The notes: generated by a model not told the origin, from the sequence alone. Positions 21,426 through 33,401 are shown, numbered from the stretch's first letter. The stretch is DNA of 64,000 nucleotides from Lichenostomus cassidix (GCA_008360975.2 VLJF02000840.1:558001-622000), one strand, 5' to 3'. A program made the numbers and translations.

Positions 21426-22560
21426 CGTGTTCCCCCTCATTATGATGTCATCAATGCACTGTGGGTTTTCTGGAGCCTCCCCATTTTCCAGGGCAGGCAG
21501 GATCAATCTGTGGCAGTTGAATTTCCTCTGTCTCCACAGCAGCTCCTACAATGCCCAACTATGTCCTTTGGGGTCCCTGAAATCCCCTCTCCTGACAGAA
21601 TCTGTGCCAAGGATTCCCACGGCCACTCCCAAGGGGCTGATTTGGCCATTCCCACTCGGGGTCACTTCAGCAGGATCTGTGTCCACGGCGTTGCCGGGAG
21701 CCGTGCAGTCTCACCCTGGGCTTTCTGTGCCAGAGCTCAGCACCGCCATCGAGCTCTGCCTGCCTGTCCTGCCTGTGCCTGCTGCTGGCCAGAGGATCCT
21801 GGCTGCCCCTGCTGACTCAGACTTGGGCAACATCCAGTGCTGAGACTGGATGACACGGCCCGTGTTGGATTTTGGGTGGAGCACCCCCTTCTTTCCTTGT
21901 GATGCCGGTCAGTTGTTACGACCCGGGGAATTTCTGAGCTCACATCAGACCCTGCCCACTACAAGTGTGTCCTTGCAGCTTCTGCCTCGCTGGAGCCACC
22001 AGTGCCCTTTGCTAGCTGTGGTCATAACCACAACAAAGGGGAAAAAGTAGCACTGAGTAGGTTGGAAACTTCTGTTACTGTGTTGTTTGTTTTGTTCCAT
22101 TCTATATATTTTCTAGTAAAGAACTGTTATTCCATTTTCTACATTTTTCCTGGAAGCCCTGTAGTTTTGAAGTTAAAATAATTTGGAGAGAGGGCTCTTC
22201 TTTTTGTTCCAAGAAGATTCCTGCCCTCCTTGTCAGACATTTGTCTTTTGAACTAAGACACTTTCCTATGGAAAACAGACATCCTTGGAAGCCTGGCACC
22301 AGCGAGTGCAGGGAGGAAGGAGGGGAACTTGGGGCTGCGGGCACCTGAACGGGGATTTCAGGGAGCCCAAAGGGAATCATTGGGCTTTGGCAGAGCTGCC
22401 ATGGAGACAGAGGCAGTTCCACAGCTCAATCCCTGGCCTGGGCTCTTCCAGGACCCTTCTGTTGTGGGGCTGCCGAGGGTGGAAGAACAACAGAGCCCAA
22501 TGGACACTACAACAGGACCCCATTGGAAACACGGCCTCGACCAGGACAAACACAAGGGTT
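21426..22560. repeat. Duplicated block downstream of gene D
   Basis: Highly similar to 38345-39180 plus 40310-40560 downstream of gene F. It includes recurrent frames (for example CARAQHRHRALPA against the F copy) that are not conserved as protein. The F-side copy contains an extra 1.1 kb (39180-40310), so the D copy is the shorter version. Confidence 0.6.
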
Positions 22561-23393
22561 GATGAGCTGACATAAGGAACTGGGAGAAAACACTCCAAGG
22601 ACAAAACAGGCTAAACTTAAGCTGCTGCAAAGTGAAATTTATTACTAACAGAGTCAGAGGAGGATAAAGAGAAGTAAAATAAGCCCTTAAGACACTGTTC
22701 CTGCCCCCAGCCTTCCCACTGATAGCACAGTGGGAACAGGGTATGGGGGTTTGGTCAGTTCATCACCAGAACCTTCTTGTGCTGCTTAGGGAGAGGAGTT
22801 CTTGCCCTGCATTGCTGTGGGGTTCCTCCCATGGGAGACAGCTCTGCATGAACCTCTCCAGCATGGGTCCAAATCTCTCAAGCAGCAGCACACACAGTGC
22901 TGCAATGTGAGCTCCTCCCACAGACAGACAGTCCTCCCAAAACTGCTGCTGCGTGGCTCCCTCATCCACAGGGTGCAGACCTCCGAGGCCAGGCTGTTCC
23001 ATCTCAGGAGCAAGGCCTCTCTCTCTATGGGGTCTCCCAGTGGATCACAGCCTCCTCCAGGCATCCACCCATTCCAGTGTGGGTCACTCTCCCATGGGCT
23101 GCAAGTGAATCTCTGCATCCCCATGGACCCCATGGGCTGCAAGGGGACAACCTGCTTCACCATGGTCTCACCACGGCCGGCAGAGGAAATTTGGCTCTGG
23201 CACTAGGAGCACCTCCTCCCCCACCTTCTCCACTGACCTTGGTGTCTCCATGTTGTTTTCCCTCACATGTTCTCAGCTCCTCCTTCTTCTCTGGCTAGAA
23301 TGAACTATATATGCATGTTGTTTTGATTTTCTTCTCAAATATGTTATCACTGAGGTGTAACCAACATCTCTAATTGGCCCAGGCCACATTCCC
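22560..23393. repeat. Repeat R2 abutting gene D
   Basis: Near-identical to 40560-41389. Its boundary falls inside the last coding exon of gene D and supplies the TAA stop that truncates the tail. See gene D. Confidence 0.7.
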
Positions 23394-26300
23394 TTAGATT
23401 TCACTTGGTTCCTGCAGTCGCCCATGAGGTCCTGGCAGCTCTGCGTAGGTCACCTGGGGATCCTGGGGTGTGGTGGCACGGGGGGATGCTGCAAGAGACA
23501 CTGGCTGTGGGATGGGGGTGGGGGTGACACCCTGGGTGACGTGTCCCTGCGTGTGCCACCCCGTACTCACCTGCCATCCTCTTGGTGATCACAACGTGGG
23601 TGTACAGCATCTCCCTCTCCTCTGGGGGGGCTGGGGGCTCCGGGGGGACCCTGCTGGGATAAGGGGGTGTGTGGGAGGGGATGGGAGGTGTTGGGGGTTG
23701 GGATAAAAGGGGAGTCATGGCTGGAGCCTCCCACTCACCTGTCCTGGTGCTTCCTGGTGGCTGCAAAGGAAGGAGGTGGGGTGACTGTGGGGTCCCAGGG
23801 CCATGACCCTGCACAGGAATCCTGAATCCCACTGGACCCTCAGTTCCCCCCAGGATCCCTGAGTATTCCTGAAGTGTCCAGGAACCCCTGAAACACCGCG
23901 GTGCTCTGGACCCTCTGAGCCTGCAGAACCCCAAGTCTGATGGGAGGGGACCCCACAAACTCCCCCAGGATCCCTGAAAGAATCCCCAATATCCCTGCTT
24001 GATCCTCCAGCACTGCCCCAAATCCTGGAGGCAAAGGTCACAGGGGGTTCAAATGTCAAGTCAAGCACTGTGATTGCTGCCCCATCACCCCCACATTCTA
24101 GAGGGCTGCCCACCTCCCGAGGCCCCCATTGCCCCCACTGTCACTCACCCATGCTGTTCCACCGGTGCCAGGCCACAGCTACACCCAGGAGCAGGAGCAG
24201 GAACACGAGGGACCCACTGACCCCTGCACCCACTGCTGGAGACAGAGTGGGACACATCAGCATCACCTGTCACTCTAGGGGTCCTGCAACTCTGGTGACC
24301 ACGTGTGACCCCACCTGTGCCCCAGTGTCCCTGTGGTGTCACCTCCAGGGCCAGCTCTGGGCTGAGTGCCTGGAACACATGGTGCTCATCCAGCTGGTTG
24401 GTGGCCACACACTGGTAGATGCCAGAATGTCCCACATTGATGTCCCCAAGATCCAGGAGGAGACCCTGGGCAACCTCACGCCCACTGTACAGCCAGGTTA
24501 AGGTGACAGGTGCTGAGCCCACCTGCACCGAGCAGCGCAGGGTCACGGGGTCACCTGCGTGCACCTGGAGTGCCGGGGGTCCAGGGGTGATGGTGGCATT
24601 GGCCACGGGCACTGCAGGGACAGAGATGGGGCTGAGGCTGGGGGAGGGGCTGGAACATAGTGTGGGGGGATGAGGGAGTCTCTGCATGGTGGCACCTGGA
24701 CACAGAGGGACCCCTTCACACATGACAGTGACTGACAGTGGTGGGGGTCACACCTGGTGTAAGGTGAGGGCATGTAATGGGTGGGATGAGGGTGAGGTGT
24801 GGGATACTGTGATTGGGAGTGACCACAAGCCGGAGGGACCCTCTCACCCTGGACCATGTCTGAGGGTGATGGTGGCCGTCACCCTGTAGGGGGTGTGGAT
24901 TAGTGTGGATGGGAAGTGATCGATTGGTCGAGGCAGATCGTGGTGGGTGTCACCCCAATCCTCAGTGTCCCACTCACTCACTCAGGTGACGCTCAATAGG
25001 GTGACTTGATGTGACTTGACGTGGGGTGTGGGATGTGACAGGTGGGATGAGGGAGCCATGGGTGGGATGTCCTGGGTGGAGATATCTGTACCCAGACAGT
25101 CTCAGTTACCTGGGACTGTGACACGCAGTGGTGGGGCTGTGACCTGGGGTGGGTTGGGCTTGGTGTGGAGGAGATGAAGTGGGATGGGGAATTCCATGGG
25201 TGGGATCACCCCAGCCCGAGGGTCCCACTCACCCAGAACAGTGACATTCAGTGTGGGGCTCTCGGCCATGCTGTCCCCATTGCTGGCCCGGCACTGCTAG
25301 TGGCCGCTGTCATTGTCCCCAACCTTGTTCCGCTCCAGGTGGGGGCCAGTGCCCAGCAGTGTCCCCGAGCCCTCCCGGTGCCAGGACAAGGACAGGGGGC
25401 CTGTCCCCGTGGCCACTGTGCAGTTCAGCACCAGGCTGTCACCCAGTGCCACCTGTCCATTGGGGGGCTGTGCTGACAGGGACACCCCTGATACTGGGAT
25501 CCCTGTGGGGGAGACAAAGGGAATGGGGGACCCTGGAAGGATGAGGGACACCAGAGAGCAGTGAGGGACTCAGGAAAGGGAGGATCAGAGAGGAGTGGGG
25601 GGATCCCAGTGAGGAAGAAGGATGCCCAGAGATTGGGAGGCTTGGAAAGGGGTGGAAGGGACACCAGGAAGGGATGGAATGTTAGGAAGGGGAGGCATGG
25701 AGGGGGTTGGAGGGGACCAGAGGGAAGGTTTTGTGGAGCCAGACAGGGATGGTGGGACCTTTGAATAATGGAGGAACCTAGGAGAGGGAGAGGTGTAAGG
25801 GGGGAGTGGTTTCGGGACCAGGGGAGGGATGCAGGGACCAGAGACACTCATGGGAGGACGGAGGGAGGGACCTGGGGGAGGCAAGGAGGCAGGTAGAGAG
25901 AGAGTCAGGCAGGGCTGGGGACCCGTGGAGGCTGTGGGGGTTGCCGTGCCCATCCCCGCACTCACTGCGCACCGTGACGCAGAGCCGGGCGCTGCTCTTC
26001 CGCACGGCCCCCCCCTCGGAGCGCACCTCGCAGCTGTAACTGCCCGAGTGGGAGACCCCCACGGCGGGCAGCAGGAGCTGCGGGGACCCCTGCGGGCCCC
26101 CAGCAACCGCCCGTCCCGGTAGAAGAGGTGCAGGAGAGAGGCTCGGGGCCGCAGGGGGCTGGGGGTGCTGAGGCAGCTGAGATTCAGGGGGGACCCCTCG
26201 GTGGGCTCGGGGGTACCCTCCAGCTCCAGCACCGGCACTGAGAAGAGCTCTGGGAAGGAGATGGGAGGTTGGGATGTGACTCTGAGTCTGCTGGCTGAGG

Positions 26301-27875
26301 GGATGTCTCGTTATTGGAGTTCCAGCTGTGGGGTGCTCACCGTGCACTGTCAGTGTCACTGGCTCTGACATTGACAGACCGATGCTCACCAAGCCACTGC
26401 AGTGGTAGCTGCCACGGTGGTGCAGCTGCAGGGGGGACAGGGACAGCTGAATCCTCCTGGGAGAGCCCCCCCGCTCATTCATCTCATGGTAAAATTGCAC
26501 CCAGCTGACTGATGTGTCCTTCCTGACTCGGCAGCGCAGTGTCACCGTGTCCCCCTCCAGCAGTGCCCCTGCCGGCACCTGCAGCACCAGCCGGTCTGTG
26601 GGACAGGAGGGAACCCATTGCACTGAGGGGCTTGAGAAGGGTCCAAGGTGGGACCCCAAGGCACCAGGGACCACTGGGGGAGTCTCCATTGTGTGGAAGG
26701 ATCCCAGAGAGACCAGGGGTGACCCCATTGCACCAGCGTCCCCATGGTGTTCCCATCCCACTGGGATGCCCTGGGGAGCACTGGGATGTCCCTGTGTAAA
26801 GGGGACAGACACTCGCCACAGGAGCAGTGTGAGGCCACCCACAGAGCAGAGCCCACTCAGAGCCGTCAGTGGACCATCCATCCCCATCCCCTGCTCACCA
26901 TTTAAGACCCTCACGGTGGGGCTGCACCTGGTGCCATGTGTTTGACAATTGTAGGTGCCACTCTCAGTGACAATGAGGTGGTCAGCTGCATCCTGCCACC
27001 AGCGCTGCCCATCCTTGTACCAAGTGGTAGCACCATCAGTCCCCAAGCCCTGGCAGGTCAGTGTCACTCGGTCCCACAGCACTGCTGGTGTCCAGGGGGG
27101 ATCCACGAGGAGCTGGGGGTTTTGGGCACCTGTGGGTGACAGGGGACACCAGCCTGCCAGGGCTAGCACATGGCTGGGGACAGTGGGGCAGGGACATGGC
27201 ATCCCCCAAGGACTCACCGGTGACACTGAGGGTCATGGCTGGAAGGGAGAAGGAAGAGGGTCTAGGTGGGGGTGGCATCATGATGTCAGAAGCACCCGGG
27301 GACAGCATGTGGGGCTGTCCCCAGCAGTCCCCATGGGGACTCTGGTGTGGCCCAGAGTTCTTGTGGACATGGACACATTTGGCCACCCTGGGCTGAGGCA
27401 GGACATGGGGACACTGTGGACACCCTAGCCATGGTGACACCACCATCCTGGCAATGGTCCCACAGTCCCACAGCACATCCATCCACGTCCACATCCCCAT
27501 GGCCCTGTGCCTATGATCCTATTGCGATGGCACCTGTCCCCATGGGCTATCCTCATGTTGCTTATCCCCTTGTCCCTGTGTCTGCATCTTTCTCCCCTGT
27601 ACCCACAGCTGGTCCAGCCCTGTGATGCCTCTCCTTACAACTCATTCCTCCCATTCCTGTACCCTGCTCTTGTCCCCACAGCCACCCCATGGCCCCAGTC
27701 ACACCAGGGTCCACCCCCATGGACTTGCTCTGCTGGCAGTGGGGATCTCAGGGGACGCCACAGCCCCCCTGTGCCCCCTCCCCACTGCTCTCTGCCTCAC
27801 CAGGGCCATCCCTGGGGCATCAGGCCTGTGCCCAGGGTACTCACCCCACAGGAGCAGTGCCACCTTCCCGGCCAT
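23394..27875 (-). pseudogene. Gene D: FCRL-like ITIM receptor pseudogene
   Basis: Exons on the minus strand: 27875-27845, 27238-27218 (21 nt), 27129-26899 (D1), 26595-26341 (D2), 26249-25966 (D3), 25502-25233 (D4), 24611-24315 (D5), 24232-24149 (membrane), 23760-23739, 23650-23571 and 23488-23394 (tail). The layout equals gene B but there are two lesions. D3 is 284 instead of 285 nt, with one G lost in the G-run at 26097-26101. D4 has a TAG at 25299-25297 where other copies have the tyrosine of HYQC. The usual first ATG is GTG, so translation would start at the second (27875). The tail keeps VTYAEL, has MLYTHV in place of VLYTHV, and stops at TAA before the third tyrosine where repeat R2 begins. 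D3 skipping would restore the frame but not remove the D4 stop. Assembly error is possible for the single-base loss. Confidence 0.85.
24620..25232. repeat. Expanded D4-D5 intron array, gene D
   Basis: The intron is 621 bp against about 120 bp in B. It is built of decayed units of roughly 100 bp with GTGGGATGAGGG and GTGACACGCAGTGGTGG-like segments that echo the D4 end and its donor. Confidence 0.5.
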
Positions 27876-27924
27876 CCCGGTGTCCTTAGCCACCCAGGCT
27901 GGCTGTCACACGACTGTGCCGACT

Positions 27925-28005
27925 GTCCCCTGGGTGGTGGCTTTTCGGACTAAGGGGAAGGACGCGAGGTCAGGTCTCGTCTCCACATGTGGGTGGCCCT
28001 TGGTC
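27925..28005 (-). promoter_or_regulatory. Proximal conserved block of gene D
   Basis: Reverse-strand equivalent of the gene B block, with the CACCACCCAGGGGACAG segment and a CACATGTGG E-box-like site. The ETS-like CGCTTCCTTCC reads CGCGTCCTTCC here. Confidence 0.4.
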
Positions 28006-28079
28006 GGGGCAGGGTGGGGACAGGCTGGGGGCAGGGTGGGGACATGACGGGGATATGATGGGGACACGGTGTTGTGAAG

Positions 28080-28480
28080 AGTGGGGGGTTCAGGGGATGT
28101 AGGGAGCTCAGGATGGGTGTCCCGGGGCAATGGGGGTCCAGGGAATGGAGGTCCTGAGGAGGAGGACTCACAGGAAATGGCTGTCTGGGGATTGGGGGTC
28201 CCCATGCAGGGGGGTTCAAGGATGGGGGTCCCAGGGGAACATGGTAACCATGGATTGGAGTCATGGCATGTGGGTCCCGGGGACAGGGGTGTGGGGGAAA
28301 TGGGGGACCCCTAGGGAATAGGGGATTCCTGGGGAATGGGGGCCCATTGGATCAAGGGAATGAGGGTCCTGGGCACTAGGAATCCTGTTATGATGATGCC
28401 AGGGAGGTGGGACCTATGGAATGGGGGTCCTATTTTTGGTTTCCATGGGGAATGGGGGTCTGAGGGATGGGCAGTGTCTG
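28080..28480. repeat. Decayed minisatellite in gene D 5' flank
   Basis: Reverse-orientation copy of the promoter minisatellite (GGGGGTCCCAGGGGAA-type units). Highly similar to 45590-46010 before gene F. Confidence 0.6.
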
Positions 28481-28830
28481 GGTGGGCATGTGGGTTGAGC
28501 TCCTTCATTGGGTGACTCAGATTTTGGGGTGACCCAGGGCACAGCAAAGCCCCCTGTTTGGGGGACACCGCATGAGCACACTGAAGGTATCAAATGTATC
28601 CACTGAAGGTATCCATTCACCTGTGAGGATTTTTCCTTTATCTGTTTCTTTTTTTCTTGTTTTCCACATTTTCACGCTACCACCCCTATCTTGCCCTGCC
28701 CCACTCCCTGGCTCAGCAATCCCAGGGAGAAACTGAGCAGGGAACAGGCTGAGGTAAAAAGGAGTGCAGAGGTTTCAGGGAGGGGTGGGGGGGCTGTGGG
28801 GGCTGTTGGTGATGGAGCTGTCTGGCTGAA

Positions 28831-28850
28831 CACTTTCACTTTCCCTTTCC
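28831..28850 (-). promoter_or_regulatory. ISRE/IRF-like element upstream of gene D
   Basis: Reverse complement reads GGAAAGGGAAAGTGAAAGTG. It lies 956 bp upstream of the gene D start, in gene orientation. Confidence 0.5.
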
Positions 28851-29160
28851 TGCAGCAGAAGAAAGAGGCTGTTTGTGCTGGGAGTTGGAAGACAGGGGCA
28901 GGATCATTGCTGGGGGACACATCTAGGGAGGTCCTGTCCTGGGGTGTCCCTGTTCTGGGGGTGACACATCCTGGAATCTCCAGTCCAGGGAAGGCCCTGG
29001 AATCTCCAGCCCAGTGGGGCATTGTGACCTCTGGGGTGCCACAGCTTGGGAAATGCCCCATCCCCTCTATGTCCCCCTTAACAGCACCTCTTCAGTTTGG
29101 GAGCCCCCAGACCCCCTTTAGGAGCCCCAAGGTGCAGCCCCTTCCCCTCCAATCTTGCAG

Positions 29161-29311
29161 CCCCCCAAGGCCCTTCTGTGGGTGAGAAGCCCCCACAGGA
29201 GTGACAGAAACCCCAACTACCTCCCATAACCACCACCCCTCACTCCCCCTGCAGGGCCTCAATGCTGGGAACAAGGATGAGGATGAGACCTTCCACATGA
29301 AATACCTGTGA
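29161..29311 (+). other. Conserved exon-like module, copy 1 (unknown gene remnant)
   Basis: Two exon-like blocks lie on the plus strand. The first is 29161-29181 (21 nt), with acceptor TCTTGCAG and donor GTGAGAAG. The second is 29255-29311, with acceptor CCCCTGCAG and a frame GLNAGNKDEDETFHMKYL ending in TGA. The same pair occurs at 46696-46716 and 46790-46846 (+), and the terminal block again at 52399-52455 (-), with the frame kept and only K/Q and H/Q changes. This may be the 3' end of an unknown gene or a coding relic inside a duplicated segment. No family recognised. Confidence 0.35.
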
Positions 29312-29429
29312 CCCCCCTGACTGTCCCTCCTCTGTCCAGAACATCCGAGGACAATCCTGACCCCTTCCCCCAGCACTGGGATGGAAAACTGGAGCTGACT
29401 TTAGAAGAGCAGCTTTTGCCAGCCCTGCT

Positions 29430-29870
29430 CTGAGGCTCCCACCTGCCCCCTTGGCCCACTTTGATTCTCACAGCTTTAGAGCTGCTCAAAGGTGTGAATT
29501 GTGTGGGGGAACAGGCCTGGCTGTGGTTTGCTCAGCCCTGCAAGAAGCACAGAAACCAACTGGAGCTCAAGCAGTGGCTCTGTTAGGGCCTTTGATGGTT
29601 TTCAGAGCAGGGCTGGGTGGAAACCAACGGTGCAGGGGCAGCTGGGAGGGAACCAGTCCGGAAATGCAGCAATTGATCGTTTTGTCCCTCTGGCCAAAGG
29701 ACTGAGAGAGCCCCAGAACTCCTGCAAAGACAACAATATGCTAAACAACCTGACCTGGACACTCCTCCTTCCTGTCTCAAATCTGTAGCCCTTTGGAACC
29801 TCCCAGAAAGAATGTTGGGTTCTGGCTGTGGCCACCAGACAAGAGGGAAAAGTGTGGAAATGTTGATCAG
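29430..29870 (-). repeat. Interspersed repeat R1, copy 3
   Basis: Reverse orientation relative to the copies before B and C. Forms the outer part of the left arm of the D/E inverted repeat. Confidence 0.7.
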
Positions 29871-30250
29871 GGGCTGTACATGTTGATCTGGGCAACACAG
29901 AGGCGAGAGCAGGAGCAGGGAGTGCCCAGGCAGGGGAATTCAGGGCAGGATGGAGGGGATTTACCAAGGAATCACACCCTGAGGGACACATGGGCATTTC
30001 CACAGACTCCTGTGCAGTGGTCCAAGGATGGAAAGAGTTGTTTCATTTTTGGGAGCAGAATCCATGGGAAGTAAATCAAGTCTCAGAGTGCGAATGAGAA
30101 AAATTGGGACGAGTTCCTAAATATGGCCTATGAAAAGCCTTCCTTATATGGTGTGTTGCTGCCCAGCAGACAGGGAACAATTTCATGGACCTGTTGGACA
30201 CTCAGGGAGATTCCACACTCCGTACTATCCAAAGCAAATGCTGCTGTGGG
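29461..30250 (+). repeat. Left arm of D/E inverted repeat
   Basis: About 790 bp that pairs as reverse complement with about 31790-32580. Landmarks are TTGATTCTCACAGCTTTAGA (29461), the GGGACACATGGGCATTTCC segment, and GGACACTCAGGGAGATTCCA (30200). The same arms frame the F/G spacer at about 47020-47830 and 51380-52220. Confidence 0.7.
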
Positions 30251-31789
30251 ATGCACGAATGGAGTCCCAAAGCAAACCATGTAGTCTCAGTTCTTTGTGA
30301 TTTGTTTTTGTTTACATTGTGTGTGACTTGTTTGGAGACCAACTCTCAAAAAGATCCTATAAACCATGCCATTTTATCTTTGTCAGTTTGATTTGGCTGA
30401 GTTTGTTTTCTTTACTCATAAAAAAAGGTGTGGCAAAAGTATTTTACTTGTATCCTATGGATGTGTAATTTTGTCTCAACCAATTGGGAATAAGGGAATT
30501 CAATCCAATTTAGTCTGAGAATTGCCGTTGTCCAGGCAAGGTCATTAAAGGACATGTCTGAAGTTGGGGCACTTCAGAGGTCACAGTGCCCCACAGGTGA
30601 TGGAGGGGTGGTCAGGATTCCCCTGGGATGTGTCACCCCCAGAGCAGAGACACCCCATGACCAGACCTCCACCCAGATGTGTCACCACACCAGAAGAGCT
30701 CTTTTCCCCCAGGACAGGACCCCCCTGGATGTGCCCCCCAGGACAGAACCACCCCCATGTCTGACTCTTTCCCCATTCGGTGCAGTTACAGTCACAGCCA
30801 GCAGGGGCGCTGTTGGCTCCCAGCTGGGCAGGGAAGGTGCAATGGTTCCCCCGCGGCTGCAGGGGGCGCTGTGGCGCGAGCTCAGCCGCCTCTCCACCTG
30901 GCAATGGCGGCTCAGGTGACAGAGAATGAGCGACAATGACTTCCTTTGTGAAACTCACGGGGAGCAGCTGGTCTGAGTGCCACTGCGGGTGGTGAGCTGG
31001 ACTGTAGCAGGAACCTCAGAGCAGTGGGCTGGAACACCAGAGCCAAGCACACCCGGGGTGGTAAACAAAGTGTGGACAAAACTCTGAAGCTCTGGCAAGA
31101 GTTGCAGGGGTTGGGGCAGATGCAGGGTATCAAGTGAAAGTGTAACAAAAACTGCCACAACAGTGGCAGGAAGACAGCCAGGCTGGGCAGCTGCAGCTGA
31201 GCTCCTGCAAGCCGCAGGGAGAAACTCCCTCCAGAGAAGGGAAGGCGGTCAGGGTCCTGGGTTTCCCCTGAGGCACCCAAGCAGATGGTGAGGGTCACTC
31301 CCAGTGAGGTTGGGTGTTGGAAACATCCCAGTTCAACAGCTGCTCTTGCGAGCAAAGGCTCACCCATGGTAAGGAGAAGCAGTGAAGGACAAAACTCTGC
31401 AGTAGCAGTGAATTCTCCCCCCAGGCATAGCCCAGCACCAAGAGCACAAACATCTCTCCTGCCATCCCCCTGAGAGAAAGAGAGCGCTGAGAGGGCTGAG
31501 CCCAGCCCCTGACCCCCAGCCAAGTCTCACCGTATCTTTGCACTTCCCAAGAGAAAACCTCCCTGCTAAGAGACTGCAGCAAACTGCACCCCTTCCCCCT
31601 CCTCCGCATCCTGGCTACATCTTTTGTCTCTTAAGTACTCCTCCTTCCCATCTCTTATGCAACAAATGGGAAAAAATTCCCCGAGAGAAAGAAAGAAATT
31701 AAAAATCCTGTCCTTCAAGAGAAGGTCCATCCAGAGCCACGAGACTTTATGGTTCCCTTTTGGAGTGCATTTGTACATCCCTCAGAGGT
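30251..31789. other. Loop between D/E inverted-repeat arms
   Basis: About 1.5 kb. It includes a fragment of the distal promoter block (30541-30775, without the ISRE), a GC-rich segment with GCAGGGGGCGCTGTGGCG (30790-30960), and a stretch to about 31630 matched in reverse by 48240-49100. No gene is recognised. The long frame at 30912-31523 on the reverse strand is not conserved in its F/G counterpart as protein. Confidence 0.5.
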
Positions 31790-32580
31790 GTTTGCTGTGG
31801 ATAATATGGAGTGTGGAATTTCTCTGAGTGTCCAACAGGTCCATGCAATTTTTTCCTGTCTGCTGGGCAGCAATAAACCCATAAAATAGAAGGAAGGCTT
31901 TTGTTGGGCCAAATTTAGGAACCCTTCCCAATTTTTCTCATTCACACCATGAGACTTGATTTACTTCCCATGGATTCTGCTCCAAAAAGGAACAACTCCG
32001 TCCTTGGACCACTGCACAGGAATCTGTGGAAATGCCTGTGTGTCCCTCAGGGTGTGATTCCCTGATAAATCCCCTCCATCCTGCCCTGAATTCCCCTGCC
32101 TGGGCACTCCCTGCTCCTGCTCTCACCCTTGTGTTCCCAGGATCCACGTGTGCAGCCCCTGATCAATATTTCCACACTTTACCCTCTTGGCTAACAAGCA
32201 CAGCCAGAACCCAAACATTCTTTCTGGGAGGTTCCAAAGGGCTGCAGGGTTTGAGACAGGAAGGAGGAGGCTCCAGGTCAGGTTGTTGAGCAGATGGTTG
32301 TTGTCTTTGCAGGAGCTCTGGGGCTCTCTCAGTCCCTTGGCCAGAGGGACAAAATGATCAATTGCTGCATTTCCGGACTGGTTCCTTCACAGCTGCCCCT
32401 GCAGGGCTGGTTTCCACCCAGCCCTGCTCTGAAAACCATAAAAGGCCCTCACAGAGCCACTGCTTGAGCTCCAGTTGGTTTTTGTGCTTCTTGCAGAACT
32501 GAGCAAACCACAGCCAGGCCTTTTTCCCCCACACAATTCTCACCTTTGAGCATCTCTAAAGCTGTGAGAATCAAAGTGGG
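31790..32580 (-). repeat. Right arm of D/E inverted repeat, with R1 copy 4
   Basis: Reverse complement of 29461-30250. The R1 part (about 32165-32595) is in the same orientation as before B and C, pointing at gene E. Confidence 0.7.
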
Positions 32581-32595
32581 CAGGTGGGAGACTCA

Positions 32596-33300
32596 GGACC
32601 TGTTCCATGCTCAGGAGCTCTCCAGGATAGCTGAGCCAGGAAGTGGAGGTAGGGCAGATGCAAAATGAGCAAAATAAAGAAAGAAATGGAAATGAAGAGA
32701 GGAAAAAGCACGGGATGAGGCCACAGCCCTGGAGTCCTGCCCTGTGGTGCCTCCCCAAACCATGAACACCCCATGGGGGCTATGCTGACCTGTAGGTCAC
32801 TCCAAAATCTGAGGCACCAAGTAAAGGAGCCGAGACCCAGGTGCCCACCCAGCCACTGCCTGGGTGGGTGCCCTGGTACCTTCATTCCCCTAGGAGGCCA
32901 ATCATGGCTTCCACATTCTTTATGTCACCCCTCTCTGGGACCCCCCTACCCTCAGGACCCCCATTTCCATGGGGCACCCCTTTTCCCTGACAGCCCCATC
33001 CCATGCAGACCCCCATGCCATGATCCCAAATCCCGCGAGCTCATGTTCCCCTGGCACCCCCATCCCTGGGCCCCCCAACATAGGGCCCCCTACTCGTGTG
33101 TCCGCCATTCACATGGCACCCCCATTTCCCTGGAACCCAGTCCCTTGGCATCCCATTTCCTTGGACACCCATCCTTGGCTCCCAACACCCCCTCAGGCTC
33201 CAATTTCTGGGAACATCTTGTCCCCACCATTTCCCCCACCATGTCCTCACCATGTCTGCACCATGTCCCCACCCTGTCCCCATCCTGTCCCCACCCTGCC
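32596..33300. other. Shortened 5' flank of gene E
   Basis: Right after R1 the sequence joins the downstream part of the distal block (AGGACCTGTTCCATGCTCAG), so the segment that carries the ISRE in other genes is absent. The decayed minisatellite follows at about 32840-33230. Confidence 0.5.
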
Positions 33301-33365
33301 CCCTTTAAGGGCCGCCAACACGTGGGTATGAAATGTGAGGTCGTTTCCTTCCTGCTACCCAGGGG
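33301..33365 (+). promoter_or_regulatory. Proximal conserved block of gene E
   Basis: Contains CACGTGGG and TCGTTTCCTTCC. Shorter than in gene B because the TTCATCCGAAGAGTCACC part is missing. Confidence 0.4.
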
Positions 33366-33401
33366 ACAGGAGGCTCCAGCAGCATGTGACAGCCAGCCTG
33401 G

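Noticed and set aside
21427..21843. Frame conserved between 21427-21843 and 38407-38733
   Set aside because: Conservation follows from the D/F segmental duplication; substitutions are not biased to synonymous sites by eye and no family is recognised.
24686..25232. Possible extra Ig exon in the D4-D5 intron of gene D
   Set aside because: Units echo the D4 end but lack a complete domain, cysteine pair and acceptor/donor set.
30912..31523. Reverse-strand frame of 203 codons in the D/E loop
   Set aside because: The homologous F/G stretch (48510-48966) keeps only parts in different frames, so it is not a conserved gene.
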